From positions 31,538 through 95,537 of the forward strand of contig NZ_AJLJ01000271.1 of the NCBI RefSeq assembly GCF_000317245.1: a stretch of 64,000 nucleotides of DNA. Reading direction: 5' to 3'. Positions 8,542-16,081 of the stretch are shown piece after piece; positions within the stretch are counted from its first letter, which is position 1, and each line of letters opens with the position of its first letter. This DNA comes from Fischerella muscicola SAG 1427-1 = PCC 73103. Lineage in GTDB: Bacteria > Cyanobacteriota > Cyanobacteriia > Cyanobacteriales > Nostocaceae. The notes beneath the pieces are model-generated. The model saw only the letters and a program-made list of their open reading frames with translations, was not told where the DNA came from and ran no database searches. Both the position numbers and the translations under genes were made by a program.

Positions 8542-9837
8542 CTAGATTTCGTTGCTTTGATGCCAATTCGCCATGTGTTGAGCATGAGTTTTTAGGTAAG
8601 CTCCTGGCTGGAAGTGATGGTCGTAGAACTCTAAATCTAAGTGATGAGCCTGGAGATAAGTGAGAATAAACACACTGGGTATAGTACCGGGAAATTTGCC
8701 AAAACGGTCGTATATGTACTGTGCCATCAAAGCAACACAGTCCTTAAACTCTTCACTATGAACTTCAGCACTCCCGCGGACTTTAGCACTTTCTTTCCAA
8801 GGACCGGGGGTGTCGGGGTGAAATGGTCCACCTGGTCCGAACTTTCGCTTGGCAAAAGCTTCCACAGCGCTGTACATATCGGGATAGTGTGGTGGACAAT
8901 AAGCCTCGAATACTCCTGGTAAACCAGTCGGGTTGGGAAGCGCCCAACGTTCGTTGGTGTCGTAGCGGAAACCTAAACCGGGTACATCCGAATCGCCACT
9001 TGCACCCAAGATAACGTGGCGATCCATACCATCAAACATCCAACCACCCAACCCCATTGCTTGGAGCATCAGCATACCTGCATAACAACTGGTCGAAAGT
9101 TCAGCAGTACATTCCGTCAAAGAATACTGATCGATGAAGGTCATGGGGAAAGGCGCTTCTAAGTCCACCAGATGTTTGAATTTTTCTAGTCCCGGAATCT
9201 GCTCTCGATTAATATCGTCATAAATGCAATAGCCGTTTTGCACCAAAAAGCAAAGATTAGCAATCATATGCTGGGCAATATCGCCTACGGGAATAATCAG
9301 TAGACTTCCTGGAAGATTGACACACCAAGTGTTGTGTCCTTCCATGTAGGGTTCAGCGGGCGGGATGTGTAAGCGAGTGTCACTAAGCTTCCGAATCCGT
9401 TGGCGATGAGCTGCCAACAGTGCATCGAGATTGATGTCTTCGTCTGCTTGTCGCTCTACCAAAGCGCCTGCATCACGGGTCTCAAAGAAATAAACTCCAT
9501 CGTCATTGGTAAAAAATATTTCACTGGTATGAAAACCTGCGGCTGAAGGAAAAGTACGTCCTCCAGCAGCAGCAGAGTAGTTCGACAGGTGCGGGGCGTA
9601 TCTGGCATGGCGCGTAATCATGTGGTGCCAGCCAGTATTACCCGCAGCTGCGGTCAGAACCATCATCTGCTCTAGTTCCGAAAGCGGTAAAGGCTGATGG
9701 TGAGATGTAAACGCTAATGGGCCATCAGGAATCGAAGCACCAATAGAGAAGCGACGAGCGCGTCTGCCAAATAATGCCTCTACTAACGGGAATTCTAAAG
9801 CTGTCTTCAAACCAGGTAGATCTGTGTTTGTATTCAT
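8542..9837 (-). CDS. Conserved hypothetical, nitroreductase/SagB-like fold suspected
   Basis: 431 residues if it starts at the ATG 9835-9837, chosen because AGAGG lies about seven bases upstream; an open extension of 37 codons to 9948 has no RBS and an unstructured composition. The N-terminal part contains a run (RRARRFSIGASIPDGP, then LSELEQMMVLTAAAGNTG, then AGGRTFPSAAGFHTSEIFF) that recalls FMN-binding nitroreductase/SagB-type proteins: an RRS-like motif, then a GG-R-x-PSAG-like motif. The rest (many His, Trp and Asp; DQYSLTECTAELS; CPPHYPDMY) is not recognised. Likely a soluble enzyme; function unknown. It is convergent with psaB, so the neighbourhood gives no direct clue. Confidence 0.75.
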   Translation of the reverse strand: MNTNTDLPGLKTALEFPLVEALFGRRARRFSIGASIPDGPLAFTSHHQPLPLSELEQMMVLTAAAGNTGWHHMITRHARYAPHLSNYSAAAGGRTFPSAAGFHTSEIFFTNDDGVYFFETRDAGALVERQADEDINLDALLAAHRQRIRKLSDTRLHIPPAEPYMEGHNTWCVNLPGSLLIIPVGDIAQHMIANLCFLVQNGYCIYDDINREQIPGLEKFKHLVDLEAPFPMTFIDQYSLTECTAELSTSCYAGMLMLQAMGLGGWMFDGMDRHVILGASGDSDVPGLGFRYDTNERWALPNPTGLPGVFEAYCPPHYPDMYSAVEAFAKRKFGPGGPFHPDTPGPWKESAKVRGSAEVHSEEFKDCVALMAQYIYDRFGKFPGTIPSVFILTYLQAHHLDLEFYDHHFQPGAYLKTHAQHMANWHQSNEI

Positions 9838-10386
9838 AATAGACCTCTTGCTTCTAAAATTTGTTAAATTCGGGAATTTACAAATGTTTTCATTTGTTTG
9901 AACTGATTCTTTGCAGAGGTGGGTTTTGTTTTTTGATATTTGCTCCAAACCAATAAGATATTTGTAAAACCTATCCCTACAATGGCGCTGAGAATCTTCT
10001 GGTTATATGAATAGTTTTATTGACAAGATTGCTACTAGCTATGAATCGACATCGCTGATTCTGTTTTGAATTGTTTGGTTTCCTTCCTCATCTATCCTTT
10101 GGAATAGTTTAAATTTCTATCTTTTAGTAGATTCGCAGACACACATAGCATGAATTTTACTATTGGCGATCGCTCACTTAGCTACTGATTAAGCTGGATA
10201 TTGCTAAAGAACCACCCAATCAAAGCTTTGTATAACTATCAGAGGCACTTTAGAGATTTAGGCAATAAAGACGAATATTTACATTTATTTAACTAAATAA
10301 CCGCACCCAATTAAATTAGAAGTATTGGCTGCGTCATCATCTCTAAATCAAGAGATAATAGATATAGAGCTAAAACAATCAAAAAT
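9838..10386. other. Gap between divergent genes, no clear gene
   Basis: About 550 AT-rich bases with one HIP1 octamer near 10166. It holds the leader of the minus-strand nitroreductase-like gene and anything driving the small ORF at 10387. A copy of the AGACCTCTTGC element abuts the start of the minus gene (9841-9851); related sequences occur at 8411 and 20189. I see no RNA gene or terminator. Confidence 0.4.
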
Positions 10387-10581
10387 ATGTCTGTCCCTAC
10401 CTCAGCCTGTTGTGCCGCAATTCTCAGACAGCAACATGAGGAAAATATTCATCATCATCAGCAGTGTACTGAAGTCCCTGTCAAGTGCGATCGTTACAGG
10501 ACTTCTAAAAAATGTACTGTTGTAGAAAATGGTAAAGTTGTAGTCAAAGAAGTACAAACACCGCCCACAGAAGCTTCTTAA
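10387..10581 (+). CDS. Small hypothetical protein
   Basis: 64 codons from ATG. The product is rich in Cys, His and Gln in the first half (ACCAAILRQQHEEN, HHHQQC) and ends in a more ordinary stretch (KKCTVVENGKVVVKEVQTPPTEAS), which reads like real protein and makes this frame more credible than the overlapping one at 10325-10525. No convincing Shine-Dalgarno precedes it. It ends 10 bases before the stop of the convergent K+ channel gene. The four Cys and three adjacent His could bind a metal, but that is speculation. Confidence 0.4.
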   Translation: MSVPTSACCAAILRQQHEENIHHHQQCTEVPVKCDRYRTSKKCTVVENGKVVVKEVQTPPTEAS

Positions 10582-10591
10582 TTCAAATTTC

Positions 10592-11509
10592 TTACTCTAT
10601 TGGTACAACATCGTGGAAGTAGTTGTAGTCGATGTAACGATGTCCATCAGAGGTGTGGTAAAAAATATCTACAAATTGATTGTTCCATAGGATTTCATGA
10701 GCAGCGTAGGTCTGACGAGCGTGGAGAACTTGTATAACTGTTTCATCAATTCCACTGAGAGAAACCACAATTGAAGTTTTAGTTGCAACTAAAGACTCTG
10801 GCGTCATCCCATATAAAGGACTGGACTCATCAATTGGATGCATTGCTGTCCAACTCAGCGTAAAACTTGGTGTCTGACTCCTCAGCAAATTGAGTTCGTG
10901 AAATCGGCGTATAAAACTACCTTCAGTAGTGACCTCATCGCGCATCAAATAAACCCGCAATTGTGCTTCCAAAATCTGATTGCGGCGCTTGTTCGCAGTG
11001 CGAAACATGAGAGTGGGTACGCCATTGTAAGGTGCAATAACTGCTACTCGACTAAAAATGACACGGGCTGTAGGTCGAGAGAAACGGGCAAATGCTAAAC
11101 CAGTCATCACCGCAATTCCGACTAAACCCATCATGGCTTCAATAGTGACAATAAAATTAGCATAGGTTGTCTGGGGATACATTGCCCCATAGCCTATAGA
11201 AGCCAGAGTTTGCACGCTAAAGAAAAAAGCATCAAGAAAAGATCCAGGTCTGGCGTTAGCAATACAATCTCCCCCTGCGAGGTATGCTAAGGCAAAAAAG
11301 GCATTAGTTGTTATGTAAGATAGAGCAATTAGCGCCAAGAAGCCAGGCCAGGGAACTGTCAAAAGCAAATGGTAAGGATCGCGCCAGTAGGAATACCAAA
11401 CATTCAAACCTAAGATTTCAAACCGTCCATCCTGAATTTTAATCTGAACTTTCGGGAGTGGACGCCGTTGTGGCTTCTGAGATCGTTTTTTTTGTCGAAC
11501 TAATCTCAC
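10592..11509 (-). CDS. Inward-rectifier (Kir-type) potassium channel
   Basis: 305 residues, typical of prokaryotic Kir channels. Two transmembrane helices (about residues 52-75 and 120-142) flank a pore helix and the K+ selectivity filter TLASIGYGAMYP. The C-terminal 160 residues form the cytoplasmic beta-rich Kir domain, with the family segments LMFRTANKRRNQILEAQLRVYL and FTLSWTAMHPIDESSPLYGM. It should conduct K+ across the plasma or thylakoid membrane. The start is GTG at 11507-11509 with AAGGG seven bases upstream. It is a single gene between two unrelated minus-strand genes. The Kir family call is strong. Confidence 0.92.
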   Translation of the reverse strand: MRLVRQKKRSQKPQRRPLPKVQIKIQDGRFEILGLNVWYSYWRDPYHLLLTVPWPGFLALIALSYITTNAFFALAYLAGGDCIANARPGSFLDAFFFSVQTLASIGYGAMYPQTTYANFIVTIEAMMGLVGIAVMTGLAFARFSRPTARVIFSRVAVIAPYNGVPTLMFRTANKRRNQILEAQLRVYLMRDEVTTEGSFIRRFHELNLLRSQTPSFTLSWTAMHPIDESSPLYGMTPESLVATKTSIVVSLSGIDETVIQVLHARQTYAAHEILWNNQFVDIFYHTSDGHRYIDYNYFHDVVPIE

Positions 11510-11572
11510 AACGTACCCTTATCCTTTTATATTTTTTACTAGCGGTTTATGTTATTAGTTCTCAGGGGTTAT

Positions 11573-11605
11573 AGATCCCCGACTTCTTCAAGAAGTCGGG
11601 GATCT
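11573..11605. repeat. Perfect 33-base palindrome, dispersed hairpin family
   Basis: AGATCCCCGACTTCTT, one central base, then the exact reverse complement. The core GACTTCTT-AAGAAGTC recurs as a hairpin at 58299-58331. It lies downstream of the pentapeptide-repeat gene and upstream of the Kir gene on the minus strand, so it could act as a terminator; there is no long T-run beside it. Confidence 0.75.
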
Positions 11606-11643
11606 GAACACCCATGACTTGTCAAAATTAATTGGACAGAACA

Positions 11644-13734
11644 CTAGCCTAAACCTAGTAACTTGGAAATCAATGGTAAAAGTTTACTACATGCTTCAAC
11701 TAATGTGGCTGTGGCAGGTAAGCCAGACACTAAACCTTTTAACATTGTGATTGCTGTTTTGCCTGTCTTTTGCTTTCCTGCTTCTTGGGGATTTTGCCCA
11801 GCTTCTGCTAAGGTTTTGACTTGTTCTAACGCTTCGGCTTTGTCTTCTTCACTTAAATTATTCTCAGCGGCAATTGCTTCTTGCAATTGTGTTAATAATT
11901 CCTTAATTCCTGGTTTTTCTGGTTCAGGAGATTCTGGTAACTGATTAATAGTATTAGTGACTTCACCACTAATATCAATTTCTCCTAAATTCAAAGCTTG
12001 TCCACTGGCATTAAAATCTCCGCCGACACTACCAATTTCAATTTTACGGCTGGAATCATTACTGTTAGTCATATTTTTATTCTCTAATTTGTTATCGACT
12101 TGAACATTAATAGGTTTATTAGCTAATAATTTAACAATTTCAGTCATCTGGGCGCTTTGTTGGCGATAGACGACTATCTCATTATCTTTTGCTTGTAATT
12201 GAGCTTTATATTTTTCTTCTACAGCTTGCAATGCTAGTTGATAATTGTGAATAAAATCACTATGAATCTTTTCTTTATCAGCACCATCAGGCACAGCGAC
12301 TTTAACAACAACTACGCCATCACCTTTATTTTCAATACTTTGGATAGCTAATTCTGTGTCTTCATTTGCGACTTGCACTTGTTTGAAAGCTGCCACAAAA
12401 GCTTTCCAATCAATACCGTTGCGGAAAATTAAATCAACAGTATTTAGAACCTCTTCAAATAGCTTGGTGAATTCTCCTGATTGAAATTCGCCACTGCTGG
12501 GACGGCGTTCTCTATCGTCGGTTCCAGGTTTGGGGTTTTCGAGGAGATAAATAAACCGACAATCGACGTTATCTAATTTGGTTGTACTTTCAATATTCCA
12601 GGCTTCCACACAAGCACCAGTCATGTGAGCGCTGGTAAAATCAGTACCCACAGCTTGAGTGAGAGTTAAGTTTGCCCATTCTAAATTTGCTCCTTGGAAG
12701 GTAGCTTCATTGATATCACAATTTTTGAGATTTGCTTCTTTTAAATCAGCATCGATGAGGCTAGCGCCTTTGAGGTTAGCACCAAAATAATTTTTTCCCC
12801 GACCATTGCCAGTGACAAGTAAATTAAGGATATTTCGTTTAGCTAATATGGTGTCGCCGACTCTGGCCAAGTCAAGTTTTTTGGTTTCGTAAAAACGAGT
12901 GCGTGTGAGGTTTGCTTTTCTAAAATCTGTATTTTTAAGGGTTGCACCAGTAAAACCAGCATCGGTTAAATCAGCACCACGAAAACTTGTGCCTCCGGTT
13001 GTAGCAAAGGCTATCGCAAATAATCGAATCCAAGTTAATTCTTGTACTCCAGCTACAGCTTTCTGACTAACATAGATGCTTGTTAATACTCCAATCGCTG
13101 AGGATATTGCTACTTTAAGCCCAACTTGATATGGCATACCTAAAATAAAAGGTATCAGTGTAGACATAACCCAAGCTATGCTCCCCGCTCCTGCCAAAAT
13201 CCAATGAGAATCTTTGGTTAGAGTTATAACTGTAGTAAAAATTGTAGTTCCAGTTACACCTACACCAAATAACCAAAGAACATTTCCAGCAAGAACGGCT
13301 GCTGGTTCAAAATATTTAAATGAAATTAGAGTAATAGAACTAACCACAGTCAAAGATACCATAGCTATTAAAGCTTTATTTAACCCTTGATAAATTGTCA
13401 AAATAAAGAAAATCGTCAATATTATTGGATTGAGAAAAATTATTAGGTAATGACCAACAAGTTCAGAAGCTGGCAAGAGTTTACGACCTGCAAAAACAGC
13501 AACTACTCCTGCTGTAAATAATGCCAATATTCCTATTAACAATAGAGTGATTAATAGGGTCAATCTCCAACAATTTTGCAGTCCGGCTTTAGTGAAGCAA
13601 AAGTTGGCATCTCTCAAGTTAGTATCTGTAAAATCTGTTCCTTTGATATCTGCACCGCTAAAGTTTGCTCCCGTTAGGTTTTGACCTTTAAAAGAGCGAC
13701 CTCGGAGATTTTGACCGGAGTAATCTAGCCGCAT
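11644..13734 (-). CDS. Pentapeptide-repeat membrane protein with coiled coil and C-terminal helical module
   Basis: 696 residues. Order of parts: a short pentapeptide-repeat run at 5-50 (LRGRSFKGQNLTGANFSGADIKG); about six membrane helices at 57-240; a second and longer pentapeptide-repeat block at about 250-395; a soluble region at 410-540; a coiled coil around 520-560; the segment IEIGSVGGDFNASGQALNLGEIDI; an acidic helical linker; and a hydrophobic amphipathic end (LVSGLPATATLVEACSKLLPLISKLLGLG). Pentapeptide repeats fold as quadrilateral beta-helices and usually mediate protein contacts. The last 150 residues resemble C-terminal modules seen on cyanobacterial signalling and STAND-type proteins; that match is my impression, not a search result. 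Function unknown. Ends 134 bp before the Kir gene in the same direction. Confidence 0.85.
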   Translation of the reverse strand: MRLDYSGQNLRGRSFKGQNLTGANFSGADIKGTDFTDTNLRDANFCFTKAGLQNCWRLTLLITLLLIGILALFTAGVVAVFAGRKLLPASELVGHYLIIFLNPIILTIFFILTIYQGLNKALIAMVSLTVVSSITLISFKYFEPAAVLAGNVLWLFGVGVTGTTIFTTVITLTKDSHWILAGAGSIAWVMSTLIPFILGMPYQVGLKVAISSAIGVLTSIYVSQKAVAGVQELTWIRLFAIAFATTGGTSFRGADLTDAGFTGATLKNTDFRKANLTRTRFYETKKLDLARVGDTILAKRNILNLLVTGNGRGKNYFGANLKGASLIDADLKEANLKNCDINEATFQGANLEWANLTLTQAVGTDFTSAHMTGACVEAWNIESTTKLDNVDCRFIYLLENPKPGTDDRERRPSSGEFQSGEFTKLFEEVLNTVDLIFRNGIDWKAFVAAFKQVQVANEDTELAIQSIENKGDGVVVVKVAVPDGADKEKIHSDFIHNYQLALQAVEEKYKAQLQAKDNEIVVYRQQSAQMTEIVKLLANKPINVQVDNKLENKNMTNSNDSSRKIEIGSVGGDFNASGQALNLGEIDISGEVTNTINQLPESPEPEKPGIKELLTQLQEAIAAENNLSEEDKAEALEQVKTLAEAGQNPQEAGKQKTGKTAITMLKGLVSGLPATATLVEACSKLLPLISKLLGLG

Positions 13735-13864
13735 AAATGGGTCATCCGATTTTAGATTTTGGATTTTGGATTTTATGGTATATGGTTTTATTCTTAAAAT
13801 CTGTACTTCATTTACCTGTAATCTGCTGTAAAGATGTTCTTAAATAAACTGTACAGACGGCTGG

Positions 13865-13963
13865 ATTCGCAATGCAAGCCAATACATTCGCAATGCAAGC
13901 CAATACATTCGCAATGTAAGCCGATACATTCGCAATGTAAGCCGATACATTCAAAATGCAGCC
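13865..13963. repeat. 21-bp tandem repeat (minisatellite)
   Basis: Units at 13865-13885, 13886-13906, 13907-13927 and 13928-13948, followed by a degenerate fifth. The first two units are identical to each other, and so are the third and fourth; the pairs differ at two positions (C/T and A/G), which suggests recent duplications of single units. There are no unique spacers, so this is not a CRISPR array. Confidence 0.9.
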
Positions 13964-14015
13964 AGGTGCTTAACCGGGAAACCCGTCATCACACTCGCTC
14001 GCCAACCTATACCTG

Positions 14016-14095
14016 GTAGGGTGTGTTATGGCTTCAGCCTAACGCACCGCAAATCATTGTGTGGGTGCGTTAGCCTTCGGCGTAACACACCCTAC
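14016..14095. repeat. GGGTGTGTTA palindromic intergenic repeat
   Basis: GTAGGGTGTGTTA at the left end and TAACACACCCTAC at the right end are perfect reverse complements; inside them GCTTCAGCCTAACGCACC pairs imperfectly with GGTGCGTTAGCCTTCGGC. An 80-base hairpin of a type scattered through cyanobacterial genomes; related sequence is present at 45236-45343. Confidence 0.8.
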
Positions 14096-14198
14096 TGGAC
14101 TGTCTAGACTAAAATGTTGCAATAAATCTCTGATTCTATCTCTGTGTTCTCTGCGCCTCTGCGGTTTATTAATGCACTATTTTAGATTAGACAGTCCA
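14096..14198. mobile_element. Small inverted-repeat element with 31-bp ends
   Basis: The left arm (14096-14127, TGGACTGTCTAGACTAAAAT...) and right arm (14168-14198) are imperfect inverted repeats over about 31 bases. They flank a core holding the dispersed CTCTGTGTTCTCTGCGCCTCTGCGG repeat. It directly abuts the palindrome at 14016. It looks like a MITE-like or hairpin element; no coding capacity. Confidence 0.55.
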
Positions 14199-14679
14199 CT
14201 ACAATTGAAATTTTTTGCTTAAAACAAGAACTTAAAACAAGAAAATTCTCACCTGAAACGAGGAACTTCTTATTTCAAACAAAGTCTTGGTATTTAAACG
14301 CTTCAACAATTTTATTTGCAAGCTGATTTGTGGGTGCGATCGCGTAGCGGCTCCTAACGCCTCCGGCACGCTTGCGCGAATGGAGCATCGCTTAAATTAT
14401 TTCACTCCAATATAAGAATATGACTATCTATAGAGAAAAATACCTATCTTAAGATAGATGTTTGCAACATGAATTTACTTTTACCGTAAAAAATGTAAAT
14501 CCATCTACACACTCACTGGAGATGAGTTTTCAGTTCAGTTCGCCAAAGTTGCATAATTTGCACAGTTTGCAGCCAATGACGTGAAGTCAATTGCAGATAT
14601 CAGGGGAACTTATCTACGTTGGATATCTCAAAATGAAGTCTCAGTGACAAGGCTTCTGACTACTGAACTCTAAATATCT

Positions 14680-15771
14680 ATGAAAATCGCACAAATTGCT
14701 CCATTATGGGAACAAGTTCCACCTGTAACCTACGGTGGAACTGAATTAGTCGTAAGTCGTTTGACTGATGAATTAGTACGTAGAGGTCATGACGTTACGT
14801 TATTCGCTTCCGGTGATTCCCAAACTTTAGCTCGCTTAGAAGCGGGTATTCCTCGTGCATTACGCTTGGATAAAAGCATTAAAGAACCCGTAATGTACGA
14901 ACTCATGCATGTTAGTGAAGTTTATCAACGTGCTGCGGAATTTGATATTATTCACTCCCATATTGGAACTTGGTCACTACCTCTGGCTAATATGGTCTCA
15001 ACTCCAACGGTGCATACCTTGCATGGGATCTTTACTCAAGACAACAGTAAAGTATTTAGACAGCATCATACGCAACCATATATCAGCATTAGTGACGCCC
15101 AACGTCTGTTAAATATTAACTATGTTGCCACAGTCTACAACGGAATCAGCGTTGAAAAGTTTCCGTTTTTTGCTCAACCCCAAGATCCTCCCTATCTGGC
15201 ATTTTTAGGACGTTTCTCACCAGAAAAAGGGCCGCAACATGCCATTGCGATCGCCAAACAAACAGGTTGGCACTTAAAAATGGCTGGTAAAGTAGATGTT
15301 GTTGATAAAGAGTTTTTTGAACAAGAAATCGCTCCTCAAATAGATGGTAAGCAAATCGAATTTTTGGGTGAAGTCAATCACGCTCAAAAAGCCGAACTAT
15401 TAGGAAATGCGGCGATTACTCTGTTCCCAATCACTTGGTGCGAACCTTTTGGTTTAGTGATGGCTGAATCTATGGCGACTGGTACACCAGTCATAGCCAT
15501 GAATATGGGTTCTGTATCTGAAGTGATTGCGAATGGCGAAAGTGGTTATGTTTGCCAAAGCTACGAAGAAATGGCTAAGATGATCCCCCAAGCTTTAGAA
15601 CTGGATCGTCGCAAATGCCGAGAACACGTAGAGAAAAAATTCAGCGTCGCTCAAATGGTTGATGGCTACGAGGCAGTTTACGAAAAAATCATTGGAGAAC
15701 GCAACTTTAGAAAGAGGTTGAATTTCATGCTGAGAAACTCGCTGGAGTCGATTACTTCCTTGACTCGCTAG
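14680..15771 (+). CDS. Family 4 glycosyltransferase
   Basis: 363 residues with the GT-B fold of family GT4. The N-terminal half starts MKIAQIAPLWEQVPPVTYGGTELVVSRL, the usual Gly-rich acceptor-side loop. The C-terminal half has the nucleotide-sugar binding features FLGRFSPEKGPQHAI and EPFGLVMAESMATGTPVIAMN, including the E-x7-E motif. It transfers a sugar from a nucleotide donor, probably to an exported glycan or lipid; donor and acceptor cannot be read from sequence. No operon partner is obvious; the next gene starts 310 bases on. Start: ATG at 14680, weak RBS. Confidence 0.9.
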   Translation: MKIAQIAPLWEQVPPVTYGGTELVVSRLTDELVRRGHDVTLFASGDSQTLARLEAGIPRALRLDKSIKEPVMYELMHVSEVYQRAAEFDIIHSHIGTWSLPLANMVSTPTVHTLHGIFTQDNSKVFRQHHTQPYISISDAQRLLNINYVATVYNGISVEKFPFFAQPQDPPYLAFLGRFSPEKGPQHAIAIAKQTGWHLKMAGKVDVVDKEFFEQEIAPQIDGKQIEFLGEVNHAQKAELLGNAAITLFPITWCEPFGLVMAESMATGTPVIAMNMGSVSEVIANGESGYVCQSYEEMAKMIPQALELDRRKCREHVEKKFSVAQMVDGYEAVYEKIIGERNFRKRLNFMLRNSLESITSLTR

Positions 15772-16081
15772 TTTTGAAAGGACAAGGGATCGGGGATTGG
15801 GGATTAGGGAAAGGAGATCGGGCATTGGGCATTGGTAGAGACGCGATTATACTCTTACCTTGAAGCCGCTCTTAAGAGCGTCTACGCGTCTGTACAATAG
15901 TCATAATTTTGAATTTTGTAGACGCGGAGCGGCTACTTGCAGAAGTCGCTTGCGCGCCTACCGCAGGTATTTTGAATTGTTTTGTCTCCCTTGTCCCCCT
16001 TGTCCCCAATCCCCGATCCCCAATCCCCTTTTAAAGCGATAATGCTTTTATACAGCAGTGCTGAGAGGGGAACGGCCAATT
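15772..16081. repeat. Degenerate GGGGATTGGGGATTAGGG / CCCCAATCCCCGATCCCC repeats
   Basis: The left part (15780-15836) is built from GGGGATTGGGGAT-like and GGGCATTGGGCATTGG units; the right part (15987-16028) carries CCTTGTCCCCAATCCCCGATCCCCAATCCCC, roughly its reverse complement. Between them lies a GTAGACGCGGAGCGGCTACTTGCAGAAGTCGCTTGCGCGCCTACCGCAGG element. Noncoding; typical intergenic repeats of this genome. Confidence 0.6.

Larger units (their letters stand above)
13735..14679. other. Repeat-filled gap of about 945 bases
   Basis: No convincing gene. From left to right it holds: a GATTTTGGATTTTGGATTTT repeat just upstream of the pentapeptide gene (13752-13774), a 21-bp minisatellite, a GGGTGTGTTA palindrome, an inverted-repeat element, an element with GCGATCGCGTAGCGGCT (about 14337-14393), and an AT-rich leader for the GT4 gene. 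An ORF at 13834-14019 encodes only the minisatellite heptapeptide. Confidence 0.6.

Noticed and set aside
10325..10525. 66-codon frame overlapping the small ORF at 10387
   Set aside because: TTG start and a less protein-like sequence than the alternative frame, which I kept at low confidence.
13865..13963. Possible CRISPR array
   Set aside because: Units are contiguous without unique spacers, and no cas genes are near.
13834..14019. ORF encoding repeated SQCKPIH units
   Set aside because: It only translates the 21-bp minisatellite and runs into unrelated repeats.
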